The notes beneath the pieces were generated by a model. That model saw only the letters and a program-made list of their open reading frames with translations, made no database searches and was not told the origin of the DNA. From assembly GCA_035274845.1 (NCBI GenBank), contig DATENU010000024.1, positions 186,001 to 250,000 of the forward strand: DNA of 64,000 bases, read 5' to 3'. The first letter of the stretch is position 1, and each line of letters begins with the position of its first letter. The stretch is from Chthoniobacterales bacterium. Its GTDB lineage: Bacteria; Verrucomicrobiota; Verrucomicrobiia; Chthoniobacterales; UBA10450. Shown here piece after piece: positions 1 through 11,066 of this stretch. The translations under genes were made by a program, and so were the position numbers.

Positions 1-1891
1 ACTGTTGCAGCAGCGGGACATAGAGCGCGACCCCGCCGGAAGTGTCGAGTCCGTATTGCTTCACGTCCCCGACGACGCCCACCACCGTCCTCCACGGATT
101 CTGCTGGCCTGGAGCCGAGGCATAAAACCGAACCCGTTTTCCGACCGCCTCTTCGTTCGGCCAAAATTTTCTGGCCATCGCTTCGCTCACGAGGACGGCC
201 AGCGGGGCCTCCGCCGTATCCTCCAACCGGAGCGGCCGGCCACGAACAAGCGGAATGGCCATTGTCCGCGCATAATCCGGCGTCACGAAATAATTATCGA
301 TGTCCGGCAACTCACCGGGCGGCCGTGGTTGTCCCTCGATCTCGATCGTCCGCCGATCAAAATTATCGCCAACCGGCAAAACGCTCGTCAGGCCGGCGTC
401 TTCGACGGCGGGCAGAGCGCGCAATCGCTGAATAAGTCGATCAAAGAATCCATTCCACTGCTCGGCCTTGGGATACTTCGCACGGGGCAGCCAGACATTC
501 ATCGTCACCAGCTGCCGGGCCTTGAAGCCTGGATTGACGTTGTTGAGCTGAACAACCGTCTTGATCAACAATCCGGCGGCGATCAACAACACCATCGCGA
601 GCGCGATCTCGGTCACGACGAGCGCGCTTCGAAGCGGGCTGCGCATGGAACCGGCACCGGGCGTCCGGCCGCCATCGTTAAGAGTTTCATTGAGATTCAC
701 CCTCGACGCCCGCAAGGCCGGGGCTGAGCCGAACGCCACGCCGGTCAACAACGACATCACAAAAGCGAACCCCAGCACGCCGCCGTCGATCTCCACTGTG
801 GCGAGCATCGGGACGAGGCGCGAACCCAGCGCCTCGATCGCGCTCGTGCACCACATCGCCGTCACCACCCCAAGCGCGCCGCCCGCCGTTGCGAGCAGGA
901 TGCTTTCCGTCATGAACTGCCGGATCAAACGCGATCGGCTCGCGCCAACCGCCGCGCGAATCGCCACTTCGCGATAGCGGCCGATCGACCGGGCGAGCAA
1001 AAGATTGCCGACATTCGCGCAGGCAATCAGCAATAGGAACACAACCGCTCCCAACAACATGACGAGCGCAGGCCGCGCCGGACTCACCAAATCTTCGCGG
1101 AGATTGACCAGATGAATGCCGGCGTTGGAATCGCTTTCCGGGTGCTCAGCCTGAAGCTGCTTCGCAATCAGAGCCATCTCCGCCTGCGCCCGCGCGAGAC
1201 TAACCCCAGGCTTGAGCCGCGCGATGGCACGCAGATGCCGGCTGCCGCGGTCCTTTTCAGCAGGCTGTTCCGCCACCGGTCGATAAAATTCTGCCGGCGC
1301 CGGGAGCAGGCCAGTGGGCAAAGAATGGAAACTCGCCGGCAAAACGCCGATAACCGTGTACGGCCGGGCGCTGAGGGTGATGGTCTTGCCAACGATGTTC
1401 GGGTCACCGGCAAACCGTTTTTGCCAAAGAGCGTAACCCAGGACCGCGACGTAATCTTTCCCGTCCACCTGTTCTTCGGGCGTGAAGAATCGGCCCAGCA
1501 ACGGCTTCGCCTGCATCACGTCGAAGAAGCCGTCGCCGACCTGGGCACCGAAAATTCGTTCGGGTTCGCCCGCACCGGTTAACACGGGACGAAAGTCCGT
1601 ATACGTACTGATCTCTTCAAAGACGTGATTCCGAGCGCGGTAATCGGCGATGTCGGTCGCGGAAACCTGGCCGCGCAAGCTCCCCGCGGCTTTGTCTTCG
1701 CCCCAGACGAGAACAAGCGACTCGGGATTCTGATACGGAAGCGTCTTGAGAAGGGCAGCGTTTACGACGCTAAAGACCGCGGTGTTTGCGCCAATGCCGA
1801 GCGCTAGTGAGATGATCGCGACCGCCGTGAATCCCGGACTCTTGAAAAGCATGCGGGCGCCAAAACGAATGTCCTGGAGAAGGGTGTCCAT
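1..1891 (-). CDS. MacB/FtsX-type ABC permease, 3' end cut by window edge
   Basis: An open frame of about 630 codons runs from ATG at 1891 to the window edge without a stop, so its C-terminus lies outside. The N-terminus ([20 protein letters not shown]) is the start seen in the orphan-permease type of MacB proteins. A membrane helix follows, then a periplasmic MacB core region and an FtsX membrane block near residues 280-400 containing [16 protein letters not shown] second periplasmic domain runs to the edge. Only the final FtsX block is missing. It starts one base after the stop of the upstream permease, so the two are co-transcribed. The substrate cannot be read from sequence. These proteins work with a separate ATPase, and one is encoded upstream at 11.1-11.8 kb. 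Confidence 0.9.
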   Translation of the reverse strand, partial: MDTLLQDIRFGARMLFKSPGFTAVAIISLALGIGANTAVFSVVNAALLKTLPYQNPESLVLVWGEDKAAGSLRGQVSATDIADYRARNHVFEEISTYTDFRPVLTGAGEPERIFGAQVGDGFFDVMQAKPLLGRFFTPEEQVDGKDYVAVLGYALWQKRFAGDPNIVGKTITLSARPYTVIGVLPASFHSLPTGLLPAPAEFYRPVAEQPAEKDRGSRHLRAIARLKPGVSLARAQAEMALIAKQLQAEHPESDSNAGIHLVNLREDLVSPARPALVMLLGAVVFLLLIACANVGNLLLARSIGRYREVAIRAAVGASRSRLIRQFMTESILLATAGGALGVVTAMWCTSAIEALGSRLVPMLATVEIDGGVLGFAFVMSLLTGVAFGSAPALRASRVNLNETLNDGGRTPGAGSMRSPLRSALVVTEIALAMVLLIAAGLLIKTVVQLNNVNPGFKARQLVTMNVWLPRAKYPKAEQWNGFFDRLIQRLRALPAVEDAGLTSVLPVGDNFDRRTIEIEGQPRPPGELPDIDNYFVTPDYARTMAIPLVRGRPLRLEDTAEAPLAVLVSEAMARKFWPNEEAVGKRVRFYASAPGQQNPWRTVVGVVGDVKQYGLDTSGGVALYVPLLQQ

Positions 1892-1892
1892 G

Positions 1893-4307
1893 TCAGGGTT
1901 CCCTCAAGGCGGTGATGGGGTTGACTTTCATGGCGCGGCGCGCCGGGATGTAGGTGGCAATTGTCGCAACCGCGAGGAGCAACAGCGGGATGATCGCAAA
2001 GACGAACGGATCGGTTACGCTCACCTGGTAGAGCAGGCTGCGGAGAAGCCGGGTTAACGCGAAGGCTGCGGCCAGCCCAATGACAATGCCGGCGATTGTC
2101 GTCATCATCGAATTGGTGAAGACGAGCTTCAGGATATCCGCGCCCCGCGCGCCCAGCGCGATTCGGATCCCCATCTCGTGAGTGCGCTGGGTGACGGTGT
2201 AGGCGATCACGCCGTAAATCCCCACGGCGGCCAGCACAAGTGCGAGCCCAGCAAAGACGCCGAGCAACCACATGTTAAAGCGGCGCTGCGCCATCGAATC
2301 GGCCAGATACAATTGCATGGTCTTGATCTCGGAAACCGGCTGGTCCTTATCGAGCGCCTGGACTTGTTCGCGGAGCGTTTGGCCGAGCGCGGTCGGGTCG
2401 ATCGACGAGCGCACAATGATCGTCAGCGCGGAGGTTACGCTGGAGAGATAGCCGGGAGCGCTTTGGAACAACGGCACGTAAGCCTCCGGCTTCACCTCGG
2501 CATCGACGCCGTAATTCCGCACATCGGCGACCACTCCGACGATCTCGCGCAAATCTTTCGGAGCGCCGCTCATGTCCACCCGTTTACCGATCGGGTCTTC
2601 GCCGGCGAAAAAGCGTGCCGCCATCGTTTCGTTGATGATGACGACGCCCGGCGCGGGCTCCTTGTCGGAAGGCCCAAAGGCGCGGCCTTTCAGCAGGCGC
2701 ATACCCATCGCGGCAAAGTAATCCGGACTGATAACCCGATAATCGGTCATCGCCCGTTGCCCCGGCGGTGCTGGCGTTCGTCCCTCGACGTCAAACCCAG
2801 TCGAGCTGCCGCCGTTCAACGGAATGTCGGTCACGACGCCTGCGGCGCTGACTCCGGGGACGTTGCGGAGCCGCTCGAGCAGCCGATCGAAAAACGCGGT
2901 CTGTTCTTCGTGCTTCGAATACTTAGCGACCGGAAGCGAAACGAACGCAGTCAGGACATGGTCGGCCTTGAATCCGGGATCGACGGCGAGTAAACGGGCG
3001 AAGCTTCGGATCATCAACCCCGCGCCGATCAGCAGCACGAGGGAGAGCGCCACTTCCGAGATGACGAGCAACGAGCGCATCCGATGCCGCCTCGGCGCAT
3101 CGCTTCCGCCGCGGCCGCTTTCTTTGAGGCCTTCGTTTAGATCGGACTTCGAGACCTGCCAGGCCGGCGCGAGGCCGAAGAGAACGCCGGTCAATACCGA
3201 CACCGCAGCGGTGAAGAGAAACACGGTGCGGTTGACGCCAATCTCGGCGAGACGCGGCAGGTTCGCCGGCTTCAATGAGACGAGCAGGTCGAGGCTCCAG
3301 ATGGCGAGAAGCAAGCCGACAGCGCCACCGATGATGGCGAGGAGAACGCTTTCGGTGAGAAGCAGCCTAGCGACCCGGGACCGGCTCGCGCCGAGCGCAC
3401 CACGAATGGCCATTTCGCGATGGCGCGCCGCAGCCCGGGCGAGAAGCAGGTTCGCGACGTTGGCGCAGGCGATGAGGAGAACGAACGCGACCGCGCCGAG
3501 GAGCACGACGAGCATCGGTCGGACGTTGCCCACCATGTGCTCCTGGAGCGAGACGACCTTCACGCCGACACCAGTATTCGTTTGCGGATAACGTTCGGCC
3601 TGAGACTGCGCGACCGCGGTCATGTTCGCCTGGGCTTGCTTGAGCGAAACGCCCGGCTTCAAGCGCGCGACGACGTCGATGAAATTCGTATCGCGAGTGG
3701 CGCGCTCAGCAGCATTGAACGCGACCGGCGTCCAGATTTGGGCGCGCGGACTGGGAAACGCGAACCCGCGCGGCATGACGCCGATGATGGTGTAGGTCTG
3801 GTCGCTCAACGTGATCGTCTGCCGAATCGCGTTCGGATCGCCGGCGAAACGGCGTTGCCAGAATTCGTAGCTCAGGATGACGACCCGATCGCCGCCGTCA
3901 CGGTCTTCCTCCGCGGTGAAATCTCGGCCGAGGACCGGTTGCACGCCGAGCAATTGAAACATGTCGCCGGAAACGCGCGCGCCGATGACACGCTCCGGTT
4001 TATCTGTGCCGGTAAGATTGAAACCCTGGCCGTTCCAGGTGGCAATGCGTTCGAAGACCTGGTTCTCGGTTCGCCATTCGAGAAAATTCGCGGGGGAGGT
4101 CGGCGCCTCGTCGAGCGTCGGTTGCGTACCGAAAACTCGGACCAGTTGTTCCGCATGGGGATAAGGCAATGGCTGAAGCAGAACCGCATTGACCACGCTG
4201 AAGATGGCGGTGTTCGCGCCAATGGCGAGGCCGATGGTGAGAATGGCAATGAAGGTAAAGGCCGGCGATTTCACCAGCATCCGAATCGCGTATCGAATGT
4301 CGTTCAT
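1893..4307 (-). CDS. MacB/FtsX-type ABC permease (804 aa)
   Basis: A duplicated FtsX permease without its own ATPase domain. It has an N-terminal membrane helix (about residues 15-40), a MacB periplasmic core domain, an FtsX block near 270-390 with the [13 protein letters not shown] motif, a second periplasmic domain, and a C-terminal FtsX block over the last 125 residues. The frame is open 28 codons further upstream, but ATG at 4307 ([17 protein letters not shown]) matches the paralogous starts in this cluster. It lies 16 bases downstream of the S33 peptidase gene and one base before the next permease gene, which indicates an operon. Export of lipids, peptides or drugs is possible; the substrate is not readable from the sequence. 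Confidence 0.92.
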   Translation of the reverse strand: MNDIRYAIRMLVKSPAFTFIAILTIGLAIGANTAIFSVVNAVLLQPLPYPHAEQLVRVFGTQPTLDEAPTSPANFLEWRTENQVFERIATWNGQGFNLTGTDKPERVIGARVSGDMFQLLGVQPVLGRDFTAEEDRDGGDRVVILSYEFWQRRFAGDPNAIRQTITLSDQTYTIIGVMPRGFAFPSPRAQIWTPVAFNAAERATRDTNFIDVVARLKPGVSLKQAQANMTAVAQSQAERYPQTNTGVGVKVVSLQEHMVGNVRPMLVVLLGAVAFVLLIACANVANLLLARAAARHREMAIRGALGASRSRVARLLLTESVLLAIIGGAVGLLLAIWSLDLLVSLKPANLPRLAEIGVNRTVFLFTAAVSVLTGVLFGLAPAWQVSKSDLNEGLKESGRGGSDAPRRHRMRSLLVISEVALSLVLLIGAGLMIRSFARLLAVDPGFKADHVLTAFVSLPVAKYSKHEEQTAFFDRLLERLRNVPGVSAAGVVTDIPLNGGSSTGFDVEGRTPAPPGQRAMTDYRVISPDYFAAMGMRLLKGRAFGPSDKEPAPGVVIINETMAARFFAGEDPIGKRVDMSGAPKDLREIVGVVADVRNYGVDAEVKPEAYVPLFQSAPGYLSSVTSALTIIVRSSIDPTALGQTLREQVQALDKDQPVSEIKTMQLYLADSMAQRRFNMWLLGVFAGLALVLAAVGIYGVIAYTVTQRTHEMGIRIALGARGADILKLVFTNSMMTTIAGIVIGLAAAFALTRLLRSLLYQVSVTDPFVFAIIPLLLLAVATIATYIPARRAMKVNPITALREP

Positions 4308-4323
4308 AATTGCTTCGTTCGCA

Positions 4324-5889
4324 TCATGGGACCAAGCGTAACCGTCGTGTTTCGGCACAGCGCGTATCCAGCTTTCGTCGCGGATCGGCAAAGAATTGGC
4401 GGGCCAGCCCCTCGGCGCACTGCCGGTAGTCGTTGTAGTCTCTCGCGGGCGTTGGATCCTCTATTGTAACCTGAATGTGCGCGGCATCCCTGAAGACGAC
4501 GTTGGTCGCATTATCATAGAGCTTCTCGATCTCATAGCCCGCCAGTCCCGACAGGGATGCATCCAATTCCCCGGTAAAAACGAGCTGCGGCCCATCATAA
4601 TCTACGTGGGAATTTTCAATCGGCTCGGCGCGCCCCGAGGGCCACAACGCGCAGGTCTTGAAATTTCCCAGCCCTACTTCCTTGCCGAGAAGAGCGCGGA
4701 CGATTTCGGATTTGGCCGCCGCTTGCGCATATTCATCCATGGACTCGAACGACTTCTCCTCGTTACAGTCAATGGAGAGTTGCTGTCCCTGGTGATACTT
4801 GCCCTGAACGGGAAACGGAACCGGGAAGGGCGCGCCCTCGCTCAGGGCTTCTTGCATTCCCTTCTTGCGCTCCATCTCTTCTTGCTTTGTCATCCTTTCC
4901 TGAATCTGGACCAGGAGCTCGCCGTCACTGCGAGCCGCGGCGTCCATGTAAGTCAACAGGTTTTGGATGCGGCGTTCGAAAGTCATAAAGAAGCCGCCAA
5001 ACAACCAGTCGCGGACGAAGCTGAGCACCTTGCCATCGTCCAGTCGTGTGTCCCCGATCGATAGTGGCTGCTGTCGGAGCCGGGGAATCGCGGCAAGAAA
5101 GCGGCTCCGTAACTGGGGAAACTTGGACGAGCAGGCGGCGTCGGCCGCACATTTGGAGAAGAGCTTGTTCAGCACAACCTCGGTGCCCCGAAGATCGTCG
5201 ACTACTTCTTGATCTTCCGGAAGGTCGGCGCCGTCATGCACGATGGAACGAACGCTCGAGGGATAATAGCGCGCCATCGTAAGTGCCAACCTCGTGCCGT
5301 AGGAAGCTCCCCAGAGATTCCACTGCTTCGCCCCCAGGGCCTTCCTCAGCGCTTCCATGTCATTGGAACTCTGGACGCTGTTATATTGCGAAAGATCTAC
5401 GCCCTGCTTAATGAACTGATCTCGGCAGGTCTTCAGCCCCTTAAACCAATCGTCTTCCGGGGGGCAGTAAAGCGCCGGATTTGATCGGCCAGCGCCCCTT
5501 TGATCGAAAAACACCCAATCCCTATCAACAACCGTGTCACGGATGCTTGCAGTTGTGACCAATCTCTCTGCAAAAACCAGGCTTGTTCCTCCAGGCCCTC
5601 CGTTCAGAAAAAGGACTGGGTTTTCCGAATCTATGTTTTTCGCCGCCTTAACGACCATGAAAGCGAGCTCGATGGATCGGCCTTGTGGATCATCGTAGTT
5701 CTCAGGCACCTTCAGCCGGCCACACGTGACAGGAAGCAGCGCCTTACTCGAATCGAATGGGCAGTCGATCTTCTCCAATGAACCTTCGACTTGGGCAGCA
5801 GGGACCGCTTTCAAAGCAATGCCGCCTAACGCCGCCGCACCGAAAATCGCGACGATAGAGTTCAGCCGGAGCGGGTGTGGTTTCATCAA
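4324..5889 (-). CDS. Exported alpha/beta hydrolase, tripeptidyl/prolyl aminopeptidase-like (S33)
   Basis: 521 residues. A hydrophobic N-terminal segment (about 9-32) ending in alanines looks like a signal peptide, so the enzyme probably acts in the periplasm. The oxyanion-type motif FLNGGPGG (about 93-100) and the nucleophile elbow GASYGT (about 194-199, serine as nucleophile) are those of the S33 peptidase/TAP family. DQRGAGRS is the other family hallmark. A TAP-like C-terminal segment follows, with a late ..DAAH.. region likely to supply the catalytic histidine. Known members remove N-terminal residues or short peptides. It is embedded between permease genes with gaps of 15-16 bases, so peptide processing linked to the exporter is a reasonable inference. 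The specificity is not known. Confidence 0.88.
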   Translation of the reverse strand: MMKPHPLRLNSIVAIFGAAALGGIALKAVPAAQVEGSLEKIDCPFDSSKALLPVTCGRLKVPENYDDPQGRSIELAFMVVKAAKNIDSENPVLFLNGGPGGTSLVFAERLVTTASIRDTVVDRDWVFFDQRGAGRSNPALYCPPEDDWFKGLKTCRDQFIKQGVDLSQYNSVQSSNDMEALRKALGAKQWNLWGASYGTRLALTMARYYPSSVRSIVHDGADLPEDQEVVDDLRGTEVVLNKLFSKCAADAACSSKFPQLRSRFLAAIPRLRQQPLSIGDTRLDDGKVLSFVRDWLFGGFFMTFERRIQNLLTYMDAAARSDGELLVQIQERMTKQEEMERKKGMQEALSEGAPFPVPFPVQGKYHQGQQLSIDCNEEKSFESMDEYAQAAAKSEIVRALLGKEVGLGNFKTCALWPSGRAEPIENSHVDYDGPQLVFTGELDASLSGLAGYEIEKLYDNATNVVFRDAAHIQVTIEDPTPARDYNDYRQCAEGLARQFFADPRRKLDTRCAETRRLRLVP

Positions 5890-5904
5890 AGTGGCGTTAA
5901 CCGG

Positions 5905-8361
5905 TCATGCTCCGTGGCCGAGCGCGATCATCGGGTCGGCTTTTGTTGCGCGTAGCGCAGGGATGTAACTGGCCAGAAGTGACACTGCGATGAGCGCGAG
6001 AGTCACTCCGGCGAACGTCATCGCGTCGAAGGCGCCGACGTTGAAGAGCATTGCCTGCAAGGCGCGGCTGCTCATGACTCCGAGGACCAGTCCGGCCGCG
6101 ATGCCGATCAGGACCAGCCTGGCGGCGCGGCCGATGACGAGCCGCAAGACGTCGCCGCGTTGCGCGCCGAGGGCCATTCGCACTCCCATCTCATGGGTGC
6201 GTTGGACGACGAGGAACGACATCACGCCGTAGATCCCAACGGACGCCAGAACCAGCGCGACGGCGGCAAAGACGCCGATCAACACGACCGAAAGCCGCCG
6301 CGGAGCGATCGAGTCGGCGGCCACCTGCTCGAGCGTCCGGACATTCGCGGCCGGGAGATCGGGATCCAGCCGGGTGATCTCGCGGCGAATCGCCGACGTC
6401 AGCGAACGCGGATCCTGCGAACTGCGCACGGACAGGATCATGCCGCGATAGGGCACCTGGTTGTGTGGCTGGTAATCCTCGGGCTTTGGTTCCAGGTCGA
6501 GACCCCGATGCCGCATGTCGCCCACAACGCCGACGATGGTGATCCATTTTACGTCCGGCTTGCGCGGATCGCTAAAGGTGATGCGTTTGCCGACGGCCTC
6601 CTGGTTTGGAAACCATTTTTTTGCGAACGTGCTGTTAACGATCGTCACGCCCGGGCCATCGAACTGATCGCCCTCATTAAAGAATCGGCCCTGCAAAAGC
6701 GGGACCTTCAGGACGGAGAAATATTCCGGGGTAATGTTCCGAATCTCTTCGTCGGGGAAAACTTTCTCGGCCATGTGGTCGCGGCCTTCGATCGCGAACG
6801 AGCTATCGCTGTTTGTTCCGCTCAGAGGCAAAATGCTGGTGAACGCCGCCGCTTCGACGCCCGGCAACGCTTTGATCCGCCGGGTCGCTTCCGCATAGAA
6901 ATCGGCGACCGGTTTACCACGTGGATATTTCAGGAGCGGCAGCGAGACCTCCATGGTGAGCACGTTTTTGGTCTCGAAACCGGGATGCACATTTTGGAGG
7001 CGCACGAAGCTTTTCAGCAACAGGCCGGCGCCGACGAGGAGGACGAGCGCGAGCGCTACTTCGGCAATGACGAGCGCGTTGCGGAGGCGGTTCCCGCGGA
7101 TGCCGGTGGTCGAGCCGCGTCCGCCTTCCTTGAGTGCTTCGGTCAATTCCGGTTTGCCGCTCGCGAGGGCCGGAATAAGCCCGATCACAATTCCAGTCCC
7201 GACAGCAGTGGCGAGGGTGACAAAGAGGACGCGCAGATCGAGACCGACCTCCGCCAGGCGCGGCACGGTTTGCGAACCGATCGAGCGGAGCAGATCAAGC
7301 CCCCAGAAAGCGAGGAGAACGCCCGTGGCTCCGCCCACCAGCGCCAGCAAAATGCTTTCCGAAAGCATCTGTCGCACGAGCTGAGTCCGGCCCGCGCCCA
7401 GGGCGAGACGGATCGCAAACTCGCGTTCCCGCGCCCCCGCCCGCGCGAGGAGCATGGTAGTGAGATTCGCGCAGGCAATCAACAGAACCATCACCACCGC
7501 TCCGAGCAGAATCATCAGGGCCGGCCGCATCCCGCCGATGACCAGATCGTGCATCGGATAAATTGTGGCGCCGAACTTCGTGGACGGTTCGTAATTGTCC
7601 GGGTAGAGCGGGTGCCAGTTGGCTACGATGGTGTTCGCCTCGGCCTGCGCCTGCGCGAGGGTCCTTCCCGGTTTCAGGCGACCGACCACGCCGTAGCTGC
7701 GCGAACCGCGCGATTCGAGCTCGTTTTTCGTAAATGCGATCGGCTTCCAGATATCCGCCCGCTCGGAAAAGGTTCCGCCCTGTACGCCGAAAAGAGGCAA
7801 CGGGAATTCGAACTTCGCCGGCATGATGCCGACGACCGCATAGCTCTTGCCGTTAATCAGCACCTGCGAGCCGATGAGCTGCGGATCGGAATTGAAGCGC
7901 CGCCGCCAGAGCCGCTCGCTGACCATGACGACGTTGTCGTTGCCTTCGCCGAACTCGCTGTCGCTGAAGACGCGCCCTTTGATCGGCGTAACCCCAAGGA
8001 GCGGAAACAGGCTCGGCGTCACCACCGCGCCCGAGATCCTTTCCGGCATGTCGCCGCCCGTCAGATTGAAATCCGCGAAGTTGAAGGCAGCGATTCGTTC
8101 ATAACTTTGCGTCTGCTTTTCCCAATCGAGATATTCCGGAGCCGAGACCGGAATTTGATCGAGCCCCTGCCCGCTGAATTTTTCGAAAAGCAAAACGAGA
8201 TTCCCCGGCGCCTTGAACGGCAGCGGACGGATCAGGAGCGCGTTAACCAGGCTGAACACCGCTGTGTTCGCCGCGATCGCAAGCGCGATGGTGACGACAG
8301 CCACGAGGGCGAACCCCGGGGTTTTGGCAAGACTGCGAAAGGCGAGACGGAGTTGATTCAT
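5905..8361 (-). CDS. MacB/FtsX-type ABC permease (818 aa)
   Basis: The third duplicated-FtsX permease of the cluster. It starts MNQLRLAFRSLAKTPGFA, followed by a membrane helix, a MacB periplasmic core domain, an FtsX block containing LLIACANLTTMLLAR, a second periplasmic domain and a terminal FtsX block (RTHEMGVRMALGAQ). The length is usual for this family of unattached permeases. It ends 15 bases before the peptidase gene. Upstream, a 91-bp double-hairpin repeat separates it from the next permease, so read-through could be reduced there. It has diverged from its neighbours throughout, which suggests old rather than recent duplication. Confidence 0.92.
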   Translation of the reverse strand: MNQLRLAFRSLAKTPGFALVAVVTIALAIAANTAVFSLVNALLIRPLPFKAPGNLVLLFEKFSGQGLDQIPVSAPEYLDWEKQTQSYERIAAFNFADFNLTGGDMPERISGAVVTPSLFPLLGVTPIKGRVFSDSEFGEGNDNVVMVSERLWRRRFNSDPQLIGSQVLINGKSYAVVGIMPAKFEFPLPLFGVQGGTFSERADIWKPIAFTKNELESRGSRSYGVVGRLKPGRTLAQAQAEANTIVANWHPLYPDNYEPSTKFGATIYPMHDLVIGGMRPALMILLGAVVMVLLIACANLTTMLLARAGAREREFAIRLALGAGRTQLVRQMLSESILLALVGGATGVLLAFWGLDLLRSIGSQTVPRLAEVGLDLRVLFVTLATAVGTGIVIGLIPALASGKPELTEALKEGGRGSTTGIRGNRLRNALVIAEVALALVLLVGAGLLLKSFVRLQNVHPGFETKNVLTMEVSLPLLKYPRGKPVADFYAEATRRIKALPGVEAAAFTSILPLSGTNSDSSFAIEGRDHMAEKVFPDEEIRNITPEYFSVLKVPLLQGRFFNEGDQFDGPGVTIVNSTFAKKWFPNQEAVGKRITFSDPRKPDVKWITIVGVVGDMRHRGLDLEPKPEDYQPHNQVPYRGMILSVRSSQDPRSLTSAIRREITRLDPDLPAANVRTLEQVAADSIAPRRLSVVLIGVFAAVALVLASVGIYGVMSFLVVQRTHEMGVRMALGAQRGDVLRLVIGRAARLVLIGIAAGLVLGVMSSRALQAMLFNVGAFDAMTFAGVTLALIAVSLLASYIPALRATKADPMIALGHGA

Positions 8362-8363
8362 AT

Positions 8364-8454
8364 GGTAGGGACGCCGCGCCGCGGCGTCCGCGAGGTGGAG
8401 TTAATCGTTTGAGTTGAATTCGAGCGACGGACGGCGCAGCGCGCCGTCCCTACC
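8364..8454. repeat. Double-hairpin dispersed repeat, copy 1
   Basis: The outer ends are inverted (GGTAGGGAC ... GTCCCTACC). Inside are two perfect hairpins: GGACGCCGC/GCGGCGTCC at 8369-8389 and GGACGGCGC/GCGCCGTCC at 8429-8449. A second copy with the same design is at 62270-62347. It has no coding capacity and looks like a REP- or MITE-like element placed between genes. Confidence 0.85.
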
Positions 8455-8463
8455 ACGGGCGCG

Positions 8464-10881
8464 TTATTCATAGCGCAGCGCCTCCATCGGATCCAAGCGC
8501 ATGGCCGCGCGCGCCGGCAGGTAACACGCCGCGAGTCCGACTAAGAACAGGATCACCGGCACGAGGGTGAAGCTCGGCGGATCGTGCGCAGAAATTCCGT
8601 TCAGGCTTCCGGACAAAAGCTGGGCGAGAAAAAACGCGCTGATGAAGCCAATGACGAGGCCGGTCAGAATCAGCCGCAAACCCTGGCCGGTGACGAGCCG
8701 CAACACATCACCGGTCTGGGCGCCGAGCGCCATCCGCACCCCGATTTCCTGGGTTCGTTGCCGAACGGAATAGGCCATTACGCCGTAAAGTCCGAGCGAC
8801 GCGAGAAAGAGCGCAAGCCCCGCGAAAATGGTAAAGAGCGTTCCGAAAAAGCGCCGATCCCAGAACGATTGCGCGACCACTTCGTCCATGGTGAGGACGC
8901 GATAGATGGGAAGGTCCTTGTTTACCGACAGCACCGTATTGCGCGCCAGGTTCGAGAACTTGGCCGGATCGGTTTTCGTCCGCACCATCACGGACATGAA
9001 ACGGCTCGGCACCTGGTCCTGCGGAAAATAAACCGACGGTATTTTGGCCCTCTTGGTCAGTTTGTCGTAAACGACGGGTCGGACGATTCCGACAATGGTC
9101 GACCATTTCGGCGGTTCGCCCGCTTTGTCGAGGAACCGGAGCTGATGGCCGATTGGATCGTCGTTGGGAAACCAGGCACGGGCGCCATCTTCGTCGATCA
9201 ACACCACCCGCGGCGCGTCCTTGGTGTCGGCGACCGTGAAATCGCGACCGCGGAGAAGCGGGACGTGAGCGGTTTGCAAATAGCCCGGCGTGATACTCAA
9301 CTGCCGCATCTTTCTTGCGTCCTGGAGTTGTTTCGGCTCCGGCTCGCCGTCCAGGATAAATAGGCTCACGCCGATGTTGCCCGAGGCGGGAAGCGAAGTG
9401 GTGGCGCCCGAGGCTTCCACGCCGGGCAGGGCCGCAAGTTTCGGAATCAGCTGGGCGAAGAAACGCGGCGCGGCTTCGCTTTCCGGGAACTGCGCCTCCG
9501 GCAAACCGACGCGGAACGTGAGCGTGCGCGACGGGTCGGCGCCAATGTCGGTCTTCTGCAAAAACAGGAAGCTGCGCATCATCAGGCCCGCGCCGATAAG
9601 AAGAACGAGCGCAAGCGCGACCTCAGCGACGACGAGCGAGTTGCGCATCCGCTGGCCTTTGGCGCCCCCGGCCCCGGTGCGCCCACCTTCCTTAAGCGCA
9701 TCGACGAGCTGCGGGTTCGAAGCCTGGAAGGCGGGAACCACTCCGAAAAGGAAGCTGGAGAGAGCGCCGATGCCGAGCGCAAACGAAAACACGCGCCAAT
9801 CGAAATCGAATCGGATCCAGTACGGAACTTCGTTCGGCAACGCCGTCAGCATCAAGTCCACGCCCCAGACGGCAAAGAGCAATCCGAGAGCGCTGCCGAT
9901 CATTCCGAGGACAAGACTTTCGGAGAGCAATTGGCGAACGATCTGGCGACGAGAAGCGCCAAGCGCCAGGCGGATCCCGATTTCCTTGGCGCGGGTTGCG
10001 CCGCGAGCGAGAAGAAGATTCGCGACGTTCGCGCACGCGATCAGGTGGACGAAGAGGACCGCGCCCATAACGAGCAACGTCAGCGTTTTGAAATTGTGCA
10101 CGCTCTCTTCCCGGAACGAATTGACGTGCACGCTAACGCCGGTGTTCGTGTCGGGATGTTGCGCCGCGATCCGGGCCGTGATCGCTTCGAGTTCCGCACG
10201 CGCCTGCTCGATCGAAACGCCCTTCTTCACCTTGCCCATGCAATCGAGGAAGAAATTGCCGCGCGGATTAGCTTTCTCGTCCAACTGGAGCGGCATCCAG
10301 ATGTCGCAGATTTCGGGGAACCGCCAGCCTTTCGGCATGACGCCGATGACGGTCACCTGCTTGCCGTTGATCGGAATGGTCTTGCCGACGACTCCTTTGT
10401 CGCCGGCGAAATGTTCCTGCCAGACCTGATAGCCGATCAGCGCGACTGGCGGCGCGTTCAGTTCGTCTTCTTCGGGCCGGAACAGCCGGCCGAGAATCGG
10501 TTGCACGCCCATGAACGAAAAGGCGTCCGCGGAAATCTGTCCGCCGAGATAACGTTCCGGCTTATCGCCCCCCGTAATGATAAAGGTCGCTTCCTGGACC
10601 GCCGCGATCCCATCGAGGGTGGTCGCGTTTTTCTTCCACTCCAGGTAATCGGGGAACGCCGTGCCGTTGTCATGGCCGGGGTCTTTGGTGAAAAACTCCG
10701 AGACGGCGACCAGGCGGTCCTGGTCCTGGAGGTACGGCATCGGCCGGAGGAGGAGCGCGTTGATCGCCGAGAACATCGTGGTCGACGCGCCGATTCCGAG
10801 CGCGATCGCCAGGACCGCAATCATCGTAAACCCCGGGGTCTTCACGAGCATCCGACACGCGTATCTAAGATCTCGTACCAT
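8464..10881 (-). CDS. MacB/FtsX-type ABC permease (805 aa)
   Basis: The first permease of the series in transcription order. It starts MVRDLRYACRMLVKTPGF, then has a membrane helix, a MacB periplasmic core, an FtsX block with [15 protein letters not shown], a second periplasmic domain, and the terminal FtsX block with RTQEIGVRMALGAQ. There is no nucleotide-binding domain. It lies downstream of the ATPase and adaptor genes; the 185-bp gap to the ATPase gene carries another hairpin repeat. The four permeases presumably share the single ATPase encoded at 11067-11810. That sharing is inference from the cluster layout. Confidence 0.92.
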   Translation of the reverse strand: MVRDLRYACRMLVKTPGFTMIAVLAIALGIGASTTMFSAINALLLRPMPYLQDQDRLVAVSEFFTKDPGHDNGTAFPDYLEWKKNATTLDGIAAVQEATFIITGGDKPERYLGGQISADAFSFMGVQPILGRLFRPEEDELNAPPVALIGYQVWQEHFAGDKGVVGKTIPINGKQVTVIGVMPKGWRFPEICDIWMPLQLDEKANPRGNFFLDCMGKVKKGVSIEQARAELEAITARIAAQHPDTNTGVSVHVNSFREESVHNFKTLTLLVMGAVLFVHLIACANVANLLLARGATRAKEIGIRLALGASRRQIVRQLLSESLVLGMIGSALGLLFAVWGVDLMLTALPNEVPYWIRFDFDWRVFSFALGIGALSSFLFGVVPAFQASNPQLVDALKEGGRTGAGGAKGQRMRNSLVVAEVALALVLLIGAGLMMRSFLFLQKTDIGADPSRTLTFRVGLPEAQFPESEAAPRFFAQLIPKLAALPGVEASGATTSLPASGNIGVSLFILDGEPEPKQLQDARKMRQLSITPGYLQTAHVPLLRGRDFTVADTKDAPRVVLIDEDGARAWFPNDDPIGHQLRFLDKAGEPPKWSTIVGIVRPVVYDKLTKRAKIPSVYFPQDQVPSRFMSVMVRTKTDPAKFSNLARNTVLSVNKDLPIYRVLTMDEVVAQSFWDRRFFGTLFTIFAGLALFLASLGLYGVMAYSVRQRTQEIGVRMALGAQTGDVLRLVTGQGLRLILTGLVIGFISAFFLAQLLSGSLNGISAHDPPSFTLVPVILFLVGLAACYLPARAAMRLDPMEALRYE

Positions 10882-10942
10882 CAGACCGGACCCCAGGGTT
10901 GCTTACATGGAGATCGAGAGCCTCCAGCTTCCGTAGCCGCCT

Positions 10943-11000
10943 AATGTGGGAGGGGCCGGCTGGCCCCGACGAATCGCCGCACCAAGGCGGCTCCCACATT
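10943..11000. repeat. Inverted repeat with AATGTGGGAG ends
   Basis: The ends AATGTGGGAG (10943-10952) and CTCCCACATT (10991-11000) are perfect inverted copies. The interior holds a GGGGCC/GGCCCC hairpin at 10952-10967. The same end sequence frames another element at 13671-13810, so this is a dispersed family rather than a simple terminator. Confidence 0.75.
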
Positions 11001-11066
11001 GGGCAGGCGCTCCGCAGATCAGCGAAGCGGCTACAGAAGACATAACTGATTAACTAACCAGACTTG

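Noticed and set aside
1893-4391. Longer start for the second permease at 4391
   Set aside because: The 28 extra residues lack similarity to paralogues; ATG at 4307 gives the common MxDIRYA start.
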